64,000 nt of DNA from the NCBI GenBank assembly GCA_000824825.2, contig LM655169.1:5962-69961 (forward strand), written 5' to 3'. Under the pieces are notes generated by a model. The model ran no database searches. It worked only from the letters and a program-made list of their open reading frames with translations, and was not told where the DNA came from. This stretch comes from Mesorhizobium sp. ORS 3324 (lineage in GTDB: Bacteria; Pseudomonadota; Alphaproteobacteria; Rhizobiales; Rhizobiaceae). The position numbers were made by a program, and so were the translations under genes. Shown one piece after another: positions 30,752 to 42,044 of the stretch (position 1 is its first letter; each line of letters begins with the position of its first letter).

Positions 30752-30797
30752 CGATTTAAACAACTTTCAAATTTTTTAAATCGATTAATGATTTGAT
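30752..30797. promoter_or_regulatory. AT-rich inverted repeats in the chvI-pckA intergenic region
   Basis: CGATTTAAA (30752-30760) and TTTAAATCG (30775-30783) form nine-base inverted arms 14 bases apart. The second arm overlaps another pair, AAATC/GATTT, around 30778-30794. The stretch is strikingly AT-rich in a GC-rich chromosome. It lies about 95-140 bases before pckA and 200-250 before chvI, so either gene could be the target. No other gene or RNA was recognised in the 343-base gap. Confidence 0.5.
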
Positions 30798-30892
30798 ATC
30801 ATTTGCCTTTTCTGGTTCTGAGCCTATCTGCCCTCTACGCGGGCCTTGGAAGTCCATCGGCCAGCTGCGGCCAAATCCAGAGAGGAAAATTG

Positions 30893-32503
<1,611 letters not shown>

Positions 32504-32528
32504 GCGCCGGCCAAATATCTTCCTCCAG

Positions 32529-32558
32529 GGCCCGGCTTCCGCCGGGCCTTTTCTTTTT
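32529..32558 (+). terminator. Rho-independent terminator after pckA
   Basis: The stem GGCCCGGC (32529-32536) pairs with GCCGGGCC (about 32541-32548) around a TTCC loop, and TTTTCTTTTT follows. It begins 25 bases after the pckA stop. Confidence 0.9.
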
Positions 32559-32572
32559 GCCGCCGCCGCGTC

Positions 32573-33022
<450 letters not shown>

Positions 33023-33110
33023 GGCCCGAGTTCCGATCGGCGTGCCGCTTTCGGGTCGCGGAGCCGTCGCATCGGTGGCATGCTCGGGCGAATTGATCGG
33101 ATCGGTACCC

Positions 33111-33767
33111 ATGCTCGTTCTGCCCAAGGGCGTTCGCCATATGCCGGGCTATCTGCCGCGCGCGGCGCAGGAAGCACTGGTCGAGGAGATCAGGCGCGTT
33201 GTGCAGGCGGCGCCGCTCTACGTGCCGGCCATGCCGCGCAGCGGCAAGGAGATGAGCGTGCGCATGACCAATTGCGGCAGGCTCGGCTGGGTTACCGACA
33301 AGGAGCGCGGCTATCGCTACCAGCCGACGCATCCGGTGACGGGAGAGCCCTGGCCGCCGATCCCGGAGGCGCTGCTGCAATTGTGGCGCGAGGTCTCGGC
33401 CTACCCGCATCCGCCGGAAGCCTGCCTCGTCAACTTCTATTCGAGCGAGGCCAAGATGGGCCTGCACCAGGACCGCGACGAGCAGGATTTCGCAGCGCCC
33501 GTCGTCTCGGTGTCGCTGGGCGACGACTGCCTGTTCCGGGTCGGCCAGACCACCCGCGAAGGCGCCACCAAGTCCTTCAGGCTGAAGAGCGGCGATGTCG
33601 TGGTGCTCGGCGGCGAGGGACGCCTGTCTTTCCACGGCGTCGACCGCATCTATCCCGCGACCTCGGCGCTGTTGAAGAATGGCGGCCGCATCAATCTGAC
33701 GCTGCGGCGGGTGACGGTGCCGGCGGAGGCAGATCAGCCTGCCGGTAGCGGGTCGGGCCGGACATAG
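33111..33767 (+). CDS. alkB: Alpha-ketoglutarate-dependent dioxygenase AlkB
   Basis: 218 aa from ATG 33111 (MLVLPKGVRHMPGYL). AlkB removes alkyl groups from N1-methyladenine and N3-methylcytosine by Fe(II)/2OG oxidation. The iron motif is His119 and Asp121 in MGLHQDRDEQD with a later His in RLSFHGVDRI. GRINLTLRR near the end provides the two arginines that bind 2-oxoglutarate. NFYSSEAKMGLHQD matches the AlkB nucleotide-recognition region. Its 3' end overlaps the convergent downstream gene by 34 bases. Confidence 0.95.
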   Translation: MLVLPKGVRHMPGYLPRAAQEALVEEIRRVVQAAPLYVPAMPRSGKEMSVRMTNCGRLGWVTDKERGYRYQPTHPVTGEPWPPIPEALLQLWREVSAYPHPPEACLVNFYSSEAKMGLHQDRDEQDFAAPVVSVSLGDDCLFRVGQTTREGATKSFRLKSGDVVVLGGEGRLSFHGVDRIYPATSALLKNGGRINLTLRRVTVPAEADQPAGSGSGRT

Positions 33768-35320
33768 TCGTTGCGCAGATAGATGCGCAGGCGCCCCCGC
33801 TCGAGGAGCACGCGATAGCCGGCCAGTATGCGGTCGAAGCCGAAATGCTCGACCAGCTGGTGCGTCCAGGGGCCGTCGTCGATCTTGGTGATGATGAGGT
33901 CCGGACGCAGCCGCTCAAACGCCTGGCGCTTGCTTTCGGCGTAGCGCGTCATGATGGCTTCGTAGTGCGCCGCGCGGACGGTGTCGCCGCTGCGGGCGGC
34001 CTCCTCGTATTGGGCCGTGGCATCCTGTCCAACCCAGTCGTGAGCTTCGGCCGAAACGAATTGACCGCCGATCATGCGGGTCAGCGGATGTGCAGTATCC
34101 AGATCCGGGGTGATGATAGCGACGGTCGGCTCAAAGGTCGCCGCGCGAATGGTGGCCACCACCGCGCTGTCCGGCTTCTGAGTAGGCCAGTTCAAAACAA
34201 AGGCGACCATGATCGCCATCGATATCAATGCCGGCGGCGGTGCCGCCAGGTAAGAGAGCAATCCCGCCGACTGGCGCTTCGTTCTTGGCAAGGCAAGCAG
34301 GCAGAGATTGGCCGCGACAGCCAGGGAAAGCGCGGGATAGGCGTGATAGGGCCAGCCTTTGGCTTGGTAGAACAGCGGCAGCAAGGCGGCCGCCGATGCT
34401 GCCAGCGTTATGGCCGCCAGTTCCGGAAACCGGCCGACCGGCCAGGACCATAGCGCGAGGAACGCCAGAAAAAACCAGGCGCAGCCGTAATAGGTCATGA
34501 CATGCGCGGAGGCGCTGCCTTTCGAATAAAGTTCCACCAGCAGGGGATAGACATCGCGCAGGAATTCCGGATGGATCAGGATGACCGCGACGAGATAGGC
34601 GACGCAAATGCCGCCGATGACCCAGTGCTCCAGCGCGAAGATCGGTTTCAGGCTGCGCCGACGTGCTGCGACGAACAACGCCGAGGCCAGCACCATCACC
34701 GCATAGTAAGGCTTGACCAGCAGCAAGATGCTCCCGCAAAGCCCGGCGAGTGCCGCGATGCCGGCGCCTGGCTCGGCCTCCGCGTCCGTGCGCGCCCGCC
34801 AGGCGTGCAGCGCCAGCAGCGGCAGGAACAGCGCAACGCCCAAGTGCTCGCGCTCGCTAAAGACATTGCCCGGGAAGATCACCAGCATCGCGTAGAATGC
34901 CGGGCCCAGGCCAAACAGGGTGGCCCTCTCCGGAAATCCCGCGCGTTTGACGATTGCGCCGGAAAACGAAACCCCGACCAGCGCGATCAGATAAGTCCAG
35001 GCCTGGACCACGATTTCTGGCGCCATGCCGAGACTTCTGGCCGCGGCCACGGGGGGCAGATAGAGCCACACGCTGAAGGGGGGATTGACCTCGTGCACTT
35101 GCGCATAGAGCCGCTCACCCGAAAGCACTCGCTCGCAGACGATGATCAGCCAACTCGTATCGGGGATCGTCCCCCACCGCACCTGCCAGAGGATCGCGAT
35201 AGCCAGGACAAGCATGCAAGTCGCGAGGGAGCCGGCATGCTCCATTTGCGCCCGCGCGATGGAAACGCCTGCCGGCGCATGATCCTGCGCCGCGCTCGTG
35301 ACTTGCTCCGACACGCTCAT
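33734..35320 (-). CDS. Polytopic membrane protein, putative GT-C-type glycosyltransferase
   Basis: 528 aa from ATG 35320, which overlaps the upstream GtrA stop as ATGA. About ten hydrophobic segments fill residues 28-385, and a soluble C-terminal domain follows (about 390-528). The first loop has ERLYAQVHEVNPPFSVWLY; an acidic residue followed by NPP is typical of GT-C enzymes that use polyprenyl-phosphate sugars. Together with the GtrA and GtrB-like neighbours it is probably the specific transferase of a Gtr-like glycosylation set. The acceptor is unknown. Confidence 0.7.
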   Translation of the reverse strand: MSVSEQVTSAAQDHAPAGVSIARAQMEHAGSLATCMLVLAIAILWQVRWGTIPDTSWLIIVCERVLSGERLYAQVHEVNPPFSVWLYLPPVAAARSLGMAPEIVVQAWTYLIALVGVSFSGAIVKRAGFPERATLFGLGPAFYAMLVIFPGNVFSEREHLGVALFLPLLALHAWRARTDAEAEPGAGIAALAGLCGSILLLVKPYYAVMVLASALFVAARRRSLKPIFALEHWVIGGICVAYLVAVILIHPEFLRDVYPLLVELYSKGSASAHVMTYYGCAWFFLAFLALWSWPVGRFPELAAITLAASAAALLPLFYQAKGWPYHAYPALSLAVAANLCLLALPRTKRQSAGLLSYLAAPPPALISMAIMVAFVLNWPTQKPDSAVVATIRAATFEPTVAIITPDLDTAHPLTRMIGGQFVSAEAHDWVGQDATAQYEEAARSGDTVRAAHYEAIMTRYAESKRQAFERLRPDLIITKIDDGPWTHQLVEHFGFDRILAGYRVLLERGRLRIYLRNDYVRPDPLPAG

Positions 35321-35799
35321 CGGCTGGCCGCCACGAAAACGAATCTTCGAAGGATGACGAAATTCAGCGCCGGCACCAGGACGGAGGACAGGGCCACCGG
35401 CACCGAGGGCGAAAGTCCGGCGGCATCGGTAAGGATCGCGGCCAGCGCGAGCGAGAGCAGGAATCCGACGGCGGTGGCGATGGCGAAGCGGGGGATTTCG
35501 AACCCGACCGCGCCATGCGACATGAACGTCACGAACCGATGCCCGCAATAGGAAAACACCGCGCCGGCGCCGTAGCCGGCTATCGAGGCGATCGTCACCG
35601 GCGTGCCGAAGCCGTGTCGATCCGAAAGCGCCAGCGTGAGCACTGCGTAGATCAATGTCGACATGCCGCCGATCGCAGCGAACCTCAGGATGCGGGCGGG
35701 CTCCGAACGGCCCATGGCCCAAGCGATGAACAGACCACCGGCGGAGGGCCGATCTTCGGACCTATCAAAGTTCGTTTCCGGGTTGGCAGCCTGCCTCAC
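35317..35799 (-). CDS. gtrA: GtrA-family membrane protein (putative lipid-linked sugar flippase)
   Basis: 160 aa if started at GTG 35799, two bases after the upstream stop; an ATG at 35715 would give 132 aa, nearer the usual GtrA length. Four membrane segments (GGMSTLIYAVLTLAL, IASIAGYGAGAVFSYCGHRF, ATAVGFLLSLALAAIL, VALSSVLVPALNFVILRRF) match the GtrA fold, whose last helix ends in the typical NF...RRFVF. GtrA is thought to flip undecaprenyl-phosphate-glucose. The start choice is uncertain. Confidence 0.82.
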   Translation of the reverse strand: MRQAANPETNFDRSEDRPSAGGLFIAWAMGRSEPARILRFAAIGGMSTLIYAVLTLALSDRHGFGTPVTIASIAGYGAGAVFSYCGHRFVTFMSHGAVGFEIPRFAIATAVGFLLSLALAAILTDAAGLSPSVPVALSSVLVPALNFVILRRFVFVAASR

Positions 35800-35801
35800 T
35801 G

Positions 35802-36839
35802 TCAGCCGAACCGGCGCTCGAGCGACGGGGGCAGCCTGCCCGCCCTCGCCTCGGAGCCGCTCATTGCGGCGATTGCTTCCTCGAAGCCGGTCAGCCGGTC
35901 GATGACATAGAGCGGTCGCCGTTTCACCTCGGCGTGGATGCCTCCGACATAGAGGCCGATCACGCCGGTCATGAAGAGGTTGATGCCCGACAGGAAGGAG
36001 ATGATCACCACCGTCGACGTCCAGCCGTGAACGGTGCCGCTGACGAACAGCCATGAAAACAGGGCGTAGAAGCCTAACAAGGCCGCGACACCGGAAATGG
36101 CAATGCCGGCCCACAAGGCCAGCCGCAGCGGCTTGTCGGAAAAGCTGACGATACCGTGCACTGCCAGGCGCACCATCTTCCAGAACGGGTATTTGCTTTC
36201 GCCGGCCGCCCGCATCGGCCGCTCGAACGCCACCGCAGCCTGCTTGAAGCCCATCCAGCCGAACATGCCGCGCACGAAGCGGTCTCGTTCCGGCATGCGC
36301 TTGAAGGTTTCCAGCGCCTTGCGCCCGACGAGGCGGAAGTCGCCGACGTCGCGCGGAATGGCGACCGAGGTCATCTGCTCCAGCACGCGGTAGAACAGGT
36401 TGGCGGTCAGCCGTTTGAGCCGCGTCTCGCCTTCGCGCTTGATGCGACGGGCATAGACAATCTCGTAGCCTTCCTTCCATTTGGCGATGAGATCGAGCAC
36501 CACTTCGGGCGGGTCCTGCAGGTCGGCATCCATGACGATGACGGCGTCGCCTGCCGCGGCATCCATGCCGGCGGTGATCGCGATCTGGTGGCCGAAATTG
36601 CGCGACAGTTCGATCAGCTTGAAGCGCGGTTCTCCGGCGGCCATGCCGCGCAGGAAGATGACGCTGGTGTCCCGGCTGCCGTCGTCGACGAAGATGGCTT
36701 CGGCGCTCGCATCCAGCGAGTCGAGCAAGGCGGTGATCCGGCGGACCAGCAGCGGCAGCACCGCCTCTTCATTGAAGATCGGAATGACCAGTGAATAGAC
36801 CGGGGCCTTGCGGCCCTCGGCATTGCCCGCATTGATCAC
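35802..36839 (-). CDS. gtrB: GtrB-like family 2 glycosyltransferase
   Basis: 345 aa. GT2 N-terminal domain: YSLVIPIFNEEAVLPLLVRR, FVDDGSRDTS, NFGHQIAITAGMDAAAG, VIVMDADLQDPPE (DXD-type metal site) and AVAFERPMRAAGESKYPFWK. Two C-terminal membrane segments lie around residues 240-310. This layout matches GtrB/DPM1-like enzymes that make undecaprenyl-phosphate-linked glucose. It is the first gene of a three-gene minus-strand set with gtrA and the membrane transferase. Confidence 0.9.
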   Translation of the reverse strand: MINAGNAEGRKAPVYSLVIPIFNEEAVLPLLVRRITALLDSLDASAEAIFVDDGSRDTSVIFLRGMAAGEPRFKLIELSRNFGHQIAITAGMDAAAGDAVIVMDADLQDPPEVVLDLIAKWKEGYEIVYARRIKREGETRLKRLTANLFYRVLEQMTSVAIPRDVGDFRLVGRKALETFKRMPERDRFVRGMFGWMGFKQAAVAFERPMRAAGESKYPFWKMVRLAVHGIVSFSDKPLRLALWAGIAISGVAALLGFYALFSWLFVSGTVHGWTSTVVIISFLSGINLFMTGVIGLYVGGIHAEVKRRPLYVIDRLTGFEEAIAAMSGSEARAGRLPPSLERRFG

Positions 36840-37022
36840 TGGTGCCTCCCGACACCCACTGGAGTTGGGGCCGAAAGCTAACGGGATTTGCCTAAGGTGC
36901 CGTTAACTTATGGGGCACGACAAGGGATGACGATATCACCTGTGCCCGATGGCGAGGGTGCCGCGCGACGGGTGACGCCGGGTGGCAACGCGATCTTAAG
37001 GGCACGGGCCTAAAGAGGCTCC

Positions 37023-38252
37023 ATGACCGAGGTCGCCATGCAACCAAGCAGGATCAGGCGCCGAAGCCTCTTTGACGTGGCCATCGTCACCGTGGTGTCG
37101 ATCGTCGGTTTCTGCATGGCTGATTTTTACCTGCGCAGGTTGTGGACCATTGGTCCGGATGGCCTATCGGCGCTCTCAAAGACGCTGCCTTACTGGGATT
37201 TCAGCAATCTCTGGGCCGGCGGGCGCATGGCGCTCGACGGCCATGTCGGCACCCTTTTCGACGTGGATGCCTACCGGGTGGCGTTACGCGGCATGTTCGG
37301 GCCGAATCTTCCAAATCAGGAATGGAGCTATCCGCCGAGCATCCTGCTGATCGGCGCCCCGCTCGCCGCCCTGCCGATATTCCCGGCCTATCTGGTCTGG
37401 ACCTTTGGCACCGTTCTGTGCCTCTGGCTGGCTATTCGGCCTCTGAAGCTGGCAGGTGCCGCGGAGCTGGCGATTGTCTTGAGCCCCGCCGTTATCTGGG
37501 ACGCAGTCTTCGGCCAGAACGGCGCGCTGACGAGCGCCCTCCTGATCGGCGGCCTCGCGGTGGCGTCAAGGCGTCCGGTCTTGGCAGGGATCTTGTTCGG
37601 CCTGCTGACGATCAAGCCGCATCTTGGCGTCCTCGTCCCGTTCTGCCTGCTCGCCAGCCGCAATTGGCGAGCCATCGTTGCCGCCGCCGGCACCGCAGCC
37701 CTTATTGTGGTGGCTACGGGCCTTTCTTTCGGCTTCGATGTCTGGTCGCTGTTTTACACGCAGACGCGGCCGCTGATGACCGGGATCATGGAAGCACCCT
37801 TTCCCCAGCACTACCATGCCAATGCCATGACCGTGTTCTTCACGGCACGGGCGGCCGGCTTCGGTGTCCCAGCCGCTTATGGCCTGCAAGGGATTGCGAC
37901 GAGTGCGGCAATTGCGGCTGTCACCTGGCTCTGGTGGCCGGGTCGTGACGTGGAGCATCGCGAAAGGGTGGTGCCTACTGCTGTTCTTGCGATCCTCGCC
38001 ACACCCTACGGCTATACCTACGACACGATCAGCGTGGCGGTGGCGGTTGCGCTGCTGTCGACTATGGTTTCGAGACCGCCCCGACTGATCCTCGCGATCT
38101 GCTGGCTCTACGCTTTCGTCGCGCACATCCTCAACAATGCCGGTTTCCACATCGGCGTCCTGGTGCCGTCGTTTCTTGCCGCCTGGATGTCTTTTTTGAT
38201 ATGGGCGCGAAGCCGCGAGGCGGAAAGGCGCCGGGCGCCATGCACAACGTAA
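37023..38252 (+). CDS. GT87-family (DUF2029) membrane glycosyltransferase-like protein
   Basis: 409 aa with about ten membrane helices. The start may be Met1 or Met6 (MQPSRIRRRSLFDVAIV). Features match DUF2029/GT87, the mannosyl- or arabinosyl-transferase-like family: an acidic first loop (LPYWDFSNLWAGGRMAL), then NQEWSYPPSILLIGAPLA and LLTIKPHLGVLVPF. It is divergent from the gtrB-like gene, so it may serve the same surface glycan. Donor and acceptor are unknown. Confidence 0.82.
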   Translation: MTEVAMQPSRIRRRSLFDVAIVTVVSIVGFCMADFYLRRLWTIGPDGLSALSKTLPYWDFSNLWAGGRMALDGHVGTLFDVDAYRVALRGMFGPNLPNQEWSYPPSILLIGAPLAALPIFPAYLVWTFGTVLCLWLAIRPLKLAGAAELAIVLSPAVIWDAVFGQNGALTSALLIGGLAVASRRPVLAGILFGLLTIKPHLGVLVPFCLLASRNWRAIVAAAGTAALIVVATGLSFGFDVWSLFYTQTRPLMTGIMEAPFPQHYHANAMTVFFTARAAGFGVPAAYGLQGIATSAAIAAVTWLWWPGRDVEHRERVVPTAVLAILATPYGYTYDTISVAVAVALLSTMVSRPPRLILAICWLYAFVAHILNNAGFHIGVLVPSFLAAWMSFLIWARSREAERRRAPCTT

Positions 38253-38292
38253 GCGATTGAAACCGCTTGCGTTCAGCATACCGTAAGCCCGG

Positions 38293-39252
38293 TCAAAGCT
38301 TCCGCAGCGCCACTTCCTCAACCAGGTGATTGGTGCCCTTGCGCAGGATGAGGTCGGCCCGCGCCCGCGTCGGCAGGATGTTCTCCCGCAGGTTCTTCAG
38401 ATTGATGTTGGTCCACAGGCCCTCGGCAATGGCGCGCGCGGCATCTTCCGAAAGCTGCGAATAGCGGTGGAAGAAGGAGTCCGGGTTGCGGAAGGCGGTC
38501 TCGCGCAGCCGCATGAAGCGCTGGATGTACCACTGGTGGATCAGCTTTTCGTCGGCATCGATATAGATGGCGAAGTCGAAGAAGTCGGACAGGAACGGCA
38601 CGATCTTGCCGTCCTTCGGCAATTTGCCCGGCTGCAAGACATTGATGCCTTCGAAGATCAATATGTCCGGCCTGTCGATGGTCTGGAACTCGCCCGGAAT
38701 GACGTCGTAGGTCAGGTGCGAGTAGACCGGTGCCCGCACATCGCGTTGCGCCGACTTGATGCCGGACAGGAAGCGGAGCAGCGCACCGACGTCGTAGCTT
38801 TCGGGAAAGCCCTTGCGCTCCATCAGATTGTTGCGGCGCAGGATCTCGTTGGGCAGCAGGAAGCCGTCCGTTGTAATGAGATCGACCTTGGGGCTCGACG
38901 GCCAGCGCGCCAGCAATTCCTTGAGCACGCGGGCGGTGGTCGATTTGCCGACCGCGACCGAGCCGGCGATGCCGATGATGAAGGGCGTCTTGACCACGTC
39001 CTGCGCCTTGAAGAAGGCCTGGCGCTGCCTGAACAGCAGCTGGCTCGCCTCGACATGGGCGGAGAGCAGCCGCGAAAGCGACAGGTAGATGCGCCTGACC
39101 TCTTCGAGATCGACCGGGTCGTTGAGCGAGCGCAGCCGGTCGATCTCGTCCTCGGTCAGCGTCAGCGGCGTGTCGGCGCGGAACTGCGACCATTGCTCGG
39201 CGGAGAAGAAACGAAAGGGGGAGTATTTCTCGGTCGGAGCAAGCTGGTCCAT
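38293..39252 (-). CDS. coaA: Type I pantothenate kinase
   Basis: 319 aa from ATG 39252 with GGCAGGAGA upstream. CoaA phosphorylates pantothenate, the first step of coenzyme A synthesis. It begins [20 protein letters not shown]. The P-loop is [17 protein letters not shown], and [15 protein letters not shown] and [12 protein letters not shown] follow; [18 protein letters not shown] is a family block. It lies 23 bases after hisE and is the last gene of the his cluster, an order common in Rhizobiales. Confidence 0.97.
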   Translation of the reverse strand: MDQLAPTEKYSPFRFFSAEQWSQFRADTPLTLTEDEIDRLRSLNDPVDLEEVRRIYLSLSRLLSAHVEASQLLFRQRQAFFKAQDVVKTPFIIGIAGSVAVGKSTTARVLKELLARWPSSPKVDLITTDGFLLPNEILRRNNLMERKGFPESYDVGALLRFLSGIKSAQRDVRAPVYSHLTYDVIPGEFQTIDRPDILIFEGINVLQPGKLPKDGKIVPFLSDFFDFAIYIDADEKLIHQWYIQRFMRLRETAFRNPDSFFHRYSQLSEDAARAIAEGLWTNINLKNLRENILPTRARADLILRKGTNHLVEEVALRKL

Positions 39253-39275
39253 CGAGTCTCCTGCCCTCCTCGCCG

Positions 39276-39599
39276 TCAGCCCCGGGGCCGGGACGCCTTT
39301 TCGGCGATGCCCGAGCGGCCGGTGCGGCCTTCGAGCTCCTTCAGCACGTCGTCCAGCGGGATGCCCGCAATGCCGAGGACGACCAGCCAATGATATAGAA
39401 GATCGGCGCTTTCCGAAACGAGGGCCTGCCGGTCGCCGCGAATGGCGGCGATCACGGCTTCCACGGCCTCTTCGCCAAGCTTCTGCGCCGCCTTGTCCAT
39501 GCCCTTGGCGAACAGCCTCGCGGTCCACGACTCAGGGTCGCCGGAATGGGCGCGCTGATGGATGATCGTTTCCAGCTCGGCGAGTGAAAATTGAGCCAT
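39276..39599 (-). CDS. hisE: Phosphoribosyl-ATP diphosphatase
   Basis: 107 aa. The second histidine biosynthesis enzyme, which removes pyrophosphate from PR-ATP. MazG-like all-alpha fold with the metal-binding pattern [13 protein letters not shown] and [14 protein letters not shown]. It is a separate protein rather than the HisIE fusion. It starts about 70 bases after hisF, with a palindromic repeat between. Confidence 0.96.
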   Translation of the reverse strand: MAQFSLAELETIIHQRAHSGDPESWTARLFAKGMDKAAQKLGEEAVEAVIAAIRGDRQALVSESADLLYHWLVVLGIAGIPLDDVLKELEGRTGRSGIAEKASRPRG

Positions 39600-39619
39600 G
39601 AGTCATCTATCTGCTTGTT

Positions 39620-39672
39620 TAAGCATGATCTTTTCCAAGAACCGGCCTCCACCTTTCGGGATCATGCTTTAA
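39620..39672. repeat. Palindromic repeat family A (near-complete copy)
   Basis: The near-palindrome has ends aagcatgatc and gatcatgctt with the core aagaaccggcctccaccttt. It is the cleanest copy of the family in the window. The hisF stop codon (39669-39671) lies inside its edge, so in a his transcript the hisF-hisE junction can form a long hairpin. Confidence 0.75.
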
Positions 39673-40460
39673 GTCCGATGGACGGCCGAGTCCAGCCGCA
39701 TCGGCAGGCCGGCCTTGGCCATGTGCGCCTTGGCCTCGGCGATGCTGTAGGTGCCGAAATGGAAGATCGAGGCGGCAAGCACGGCGCCGGCATGGCCGTC
39801 GCGGATGCCCTCGACCAGGTGATCGAGCGTGCCGACGCCGCCCGAAGCGATGACCGGCGCGCGCACCGCGTCGGCGACGGCGCGGGTGAGCGCGATGTCG
39901 TAGCCGGCCTTGGTGCCGTCGCGGTCCATCGAGGTAAGCAGGATCTCGCCGGCGCCGCGATCGACCATCTGTTTGGCGAATTCGACCGCGTCGATACCGG
40001 TCTTCTCGCGCCCGCCATGGGTGAATATCTCCCAGCGGTCGGCCTCGCCGACCGCCGACACCTTCTTGGCGTCGATGGCCACCACAATGCACTGGTTGCC
40101 GAACTTGTCGGCGGCCTCAGTGACGAAATCCGGGTTCTTCACTGCCGCCGTGTTGATCGACACCTTGTCGGCGCCGGCCAGAAGCAGCTTGCGGATGTCG
40201 GTCACCTGGCGCACGCCGCCACCGACGGTGAGCGGCATGAAGCACTGCTCGGCCGTGCGGGCGACGACGTCGAAGATCGTCTCGCGATTGTCGGACGATG
40301 CGGTGATGTCGAGGAAGCAGAGCTCGTCGGCGCCCGCCGCGTCATAGGCCTTGGCGGCCTCGACCGGATCGCCGGCGTCGACCAGATCGACGAAATTGAC
40401 GCCTTTGACGACGCGGCCGTTCTTGACGTCGAGACAGGGGATGACGCGGGCCTTCAGCAT
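39669..40460 (-). CDS. hisF: Imidazole glycerol phosphate synthase, cyclase subunit
   Basis: 263 aa from ATG 40460. The beta/alpha barrel uses ammonia from HisH to make IGP and AICAR. The catalytic Asp11 is in [16 protein letters not shown] and the second Asp in [38 protein letters not shown] and [20 protein letters not shown] phosphate-binding segments are present. The start overlaps the stop of the upstream ureohydrolase-like gene by one base (TGATG). Confidence 0.97.
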   Translation of the reverse strand: MLKARVIPCLDVKNGRVVKGVNFVDLVDAGDPVEAAKAYDAAGADELCFLDITASSDNRETIFDVVARTAEQCFMPLTVGGGVRQVTDIRKLLLAGADKVSINTAAVKNPDFVTEAADKFGNQCIVVAIDAKKVSAVGEADRWEIFTHGGREKTGIDAVEFAKQMVDRGAGEILLTSMDRDGTKAGYDIALTRAVADAVRAPVIASGGVGTLDHLVEGIRDGHAGAVLAASIFHFGTYSIAEAKAHMAKAGLPMRLDSAVHRT

Positions 40461-41299
40461 CACTTTCCCTCCAAGGTCGAGAGCAGGTCGACGACCAGCT
40501 CGCCGACCAGCGGCGGCACGTCGCCCTTCGGGTCGAACGCCGGGTCGTAAGCGGAGATGGTGAGGCCGGTGACGGCCAGCGGACCGGCAAGGCCGCACAT
40601 TGCAGCGCGCATCTGCTCGGGCGACGGGCCGCCGGGCGTGGTGTAACGATTGGCCTGCAGCTCCTCGGGGTCGTGCACATCGAGATCGATATGCATGTGG
40701 ACCCGCTCGGCGCCGGCGGCTTTGAGCTTCTCCGCCGCAGCGGGCCAGTCCCGGCATTCGGTGCGGATGATCGGCAGCTTCTCCAAAAGCTCCTTCTCCG
40801 CCGGGTCGAGGTCGCGCGCGTTGACCAGGATGCAGCGGGATGGATCGATCGCCTTGAAGCCGGGAACTTGCGCCGCCATCCGCCGCCAGCACAGGCCAAG
40901 CACGCTCGAGAGCGCCATGCCGTCGAGGAAGCCGGAGGTGGAGGTGTCGGGCGTGTTGAGGTCGCCATGCTGGTCGGCCCAGATGATGCCATCCGCACCT
41001 TGGCCGGCCACCGCGCCGGCGCTGGTCAGGCAGTTGCCGGCGAGCACGATGGGGAACCGCCCATTGTCCAGCGCGATGCGAACCTCGCCCGAAACGGCGT
41101 TGCAGACGGCAAATCCCGTACTGATCTCGCGCTCCTGCTCGTCCTCGACCACCTTGCCGATATCGTGCACGGCGACGTCGTGGCCGGCGAGCTTCAGCGC
41201 CTCGGCCAGCCCGCCGGCGATCAGCGCGTCGGGGCCCTGGCCGCAGCCGCCGTGATAGTGCCCGCTGTCGTAGGGCGTCAGGATGATCGAGACGTTCAC
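40460..41299 (-). CDS. Arginase/agmatinase-family (ureohydrolase-like) protein inside the his operon
   Basis: 279 aa, GTG start at 41299 overlapping the hisA stop by one base. Ureohydrolase motif two is [11 protein letters not shown] (Asp109, His111, Asp113) and motif three [11 protein letters not shown] (Asp205, Asp207). Motif one, normally GGDHS with a manganese-binding His, reads AGNCLTS, so Cys90 replaces the His. Five of the six usual Mn ligands are therefore seen. It may be a one-metal or altered-specificity member, and no substrate can be assigned. One-base overlaps with both hisA and hisF show it belongs to the operon. Confidence 0.85.
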   Translation of the reverse strand: MNVSIILTPYDSGHYHGGCGQGPDALIAGGLAEALKLAGHDVAVHDIGKVVEDEQEREISTGFAVCNAVSGEVRIALDNGRFPIVLAGNCLTSAGAVAGQGADGIIWADQHGDLNTPDTSTSGFLDGMALSSVLGLCWRRMAAQVPGFKAIDPSRCILVNARDLDPAEKELLEKLPIIRTECRDWPAAAEKLKAAGAERVHMHIDLDVHDPEELQANRYTTPGGPSPEQMRAAMCGLAGPLAVTGLTISAYDPAFDPKGDVPPLVGELVVDLLSTLEGK

Positions 41300-42042
41300 T
41301 ATTCTGCCTCCGTCCGTTCGCCGCGCAGGATCGCCAGCGCCTCTGCCGGGTCGATGCGTCCGTCATAGAGCGCGCGGCCGGAGATCGCGCCTTCAAGCCT
41401 TTTGGCGTCGGGCATGGTCATGCGCACGATGTCGGCGATCGAGGCCAGCCCGCCGGAGGCGATCACCGGGATCGACACCGCCTCGGCGAGATCGATGGAG
41501 GCGTCCCAGTTGATGCCGGAAAGCACACCGTCGCGGTCGATGTCGGTGTAGATGATGGCGGCGATGCCCGCGCCCTCGAATTTCTTGGCCAGCTCGATGA
41601 CGCCGAGCTCCGAGGCCTCGGCCCAGCCCTCGACCGCCACCTTGCCGCCCTTGGCGTCGATGCCCACCGCTATCCTGCCGGGAAAGGCCTTGCAAGCCTG
41701 CTTGACGAGATCGGGATCGCGCACCGCCACCGTGCCCAGGATGACGCGCGCCAGGCCACGCTCCAGCCAGTCCTCGATCTGCTCAAGCGTGCGGATGCCG
41801 CCGCCGAGCTGCACCGGGTTTTTTGTCGCCTTGAGGATGGCGCCGACCGCCGCGGAATTGACGCTCTGGCCCTTGAAGGCGCCGTTGAGGTCGACGACGT
41901 GCAGCCATTCGAAGCCCTGCTCCTCGAAGGCTCGCGCCTGGGCTGCCGGGTCGTCGTTGTAAATTGTGGCGGTTGCCATGTCGCCATGCTTCAGGCGCAC
42001 GCATTTGCCGTCCTTGAGGTCTATTGCCGGAAACAGGATCAC
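41299..42042 (-). CDS. hisA: Phosphoribosylformimino-5-aminoimidazole carboxamide ribotide isomerase
   Basis: 247 aa with a GTG start at 42042, two bases after the DUF1330 stop. The first residues read (GTG)[16 protein letters not shown] with the catalytic Asp8; the other catalytic Asp is in [39 protein letters not shown] and [12 protein letters not shown] are the barrel's phosphate-binding loops. No ATG in this frame gives a sensible N-terminus. Confidence 0.97.
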   Translation of the reverse strand: MILFPAIDLKDGKCVRLKHGDMATATIYNDDPAAQARAFEEQGFEWLHVVDLNGAFKGQSVNSAAVGAILKATKNPVQLGGGIRTLEQIEDWLERGLARVILGTVAVRDPDLVKQACKAFPGRIAVGIDAKGGKVAVEGWAEASELGVIELAKKFEGAGIAAIIYTDIDRDGVLSGINWDASIDLAEAVSIPVIASGGLASIADIVRMTMPDAKRLEGAISGRALYDGRIDPAEALAILRGERTEAE

Positions 42043-42044
42043 GG

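Noticed and set aside
39669..41396. Long frame suggesting a fusion of an upstream domain to HisF
   Set aside because: The upstream part is the out-of-frame shadow of the ureohydrolase-like gene; HisF starts at the ATG at 40460.
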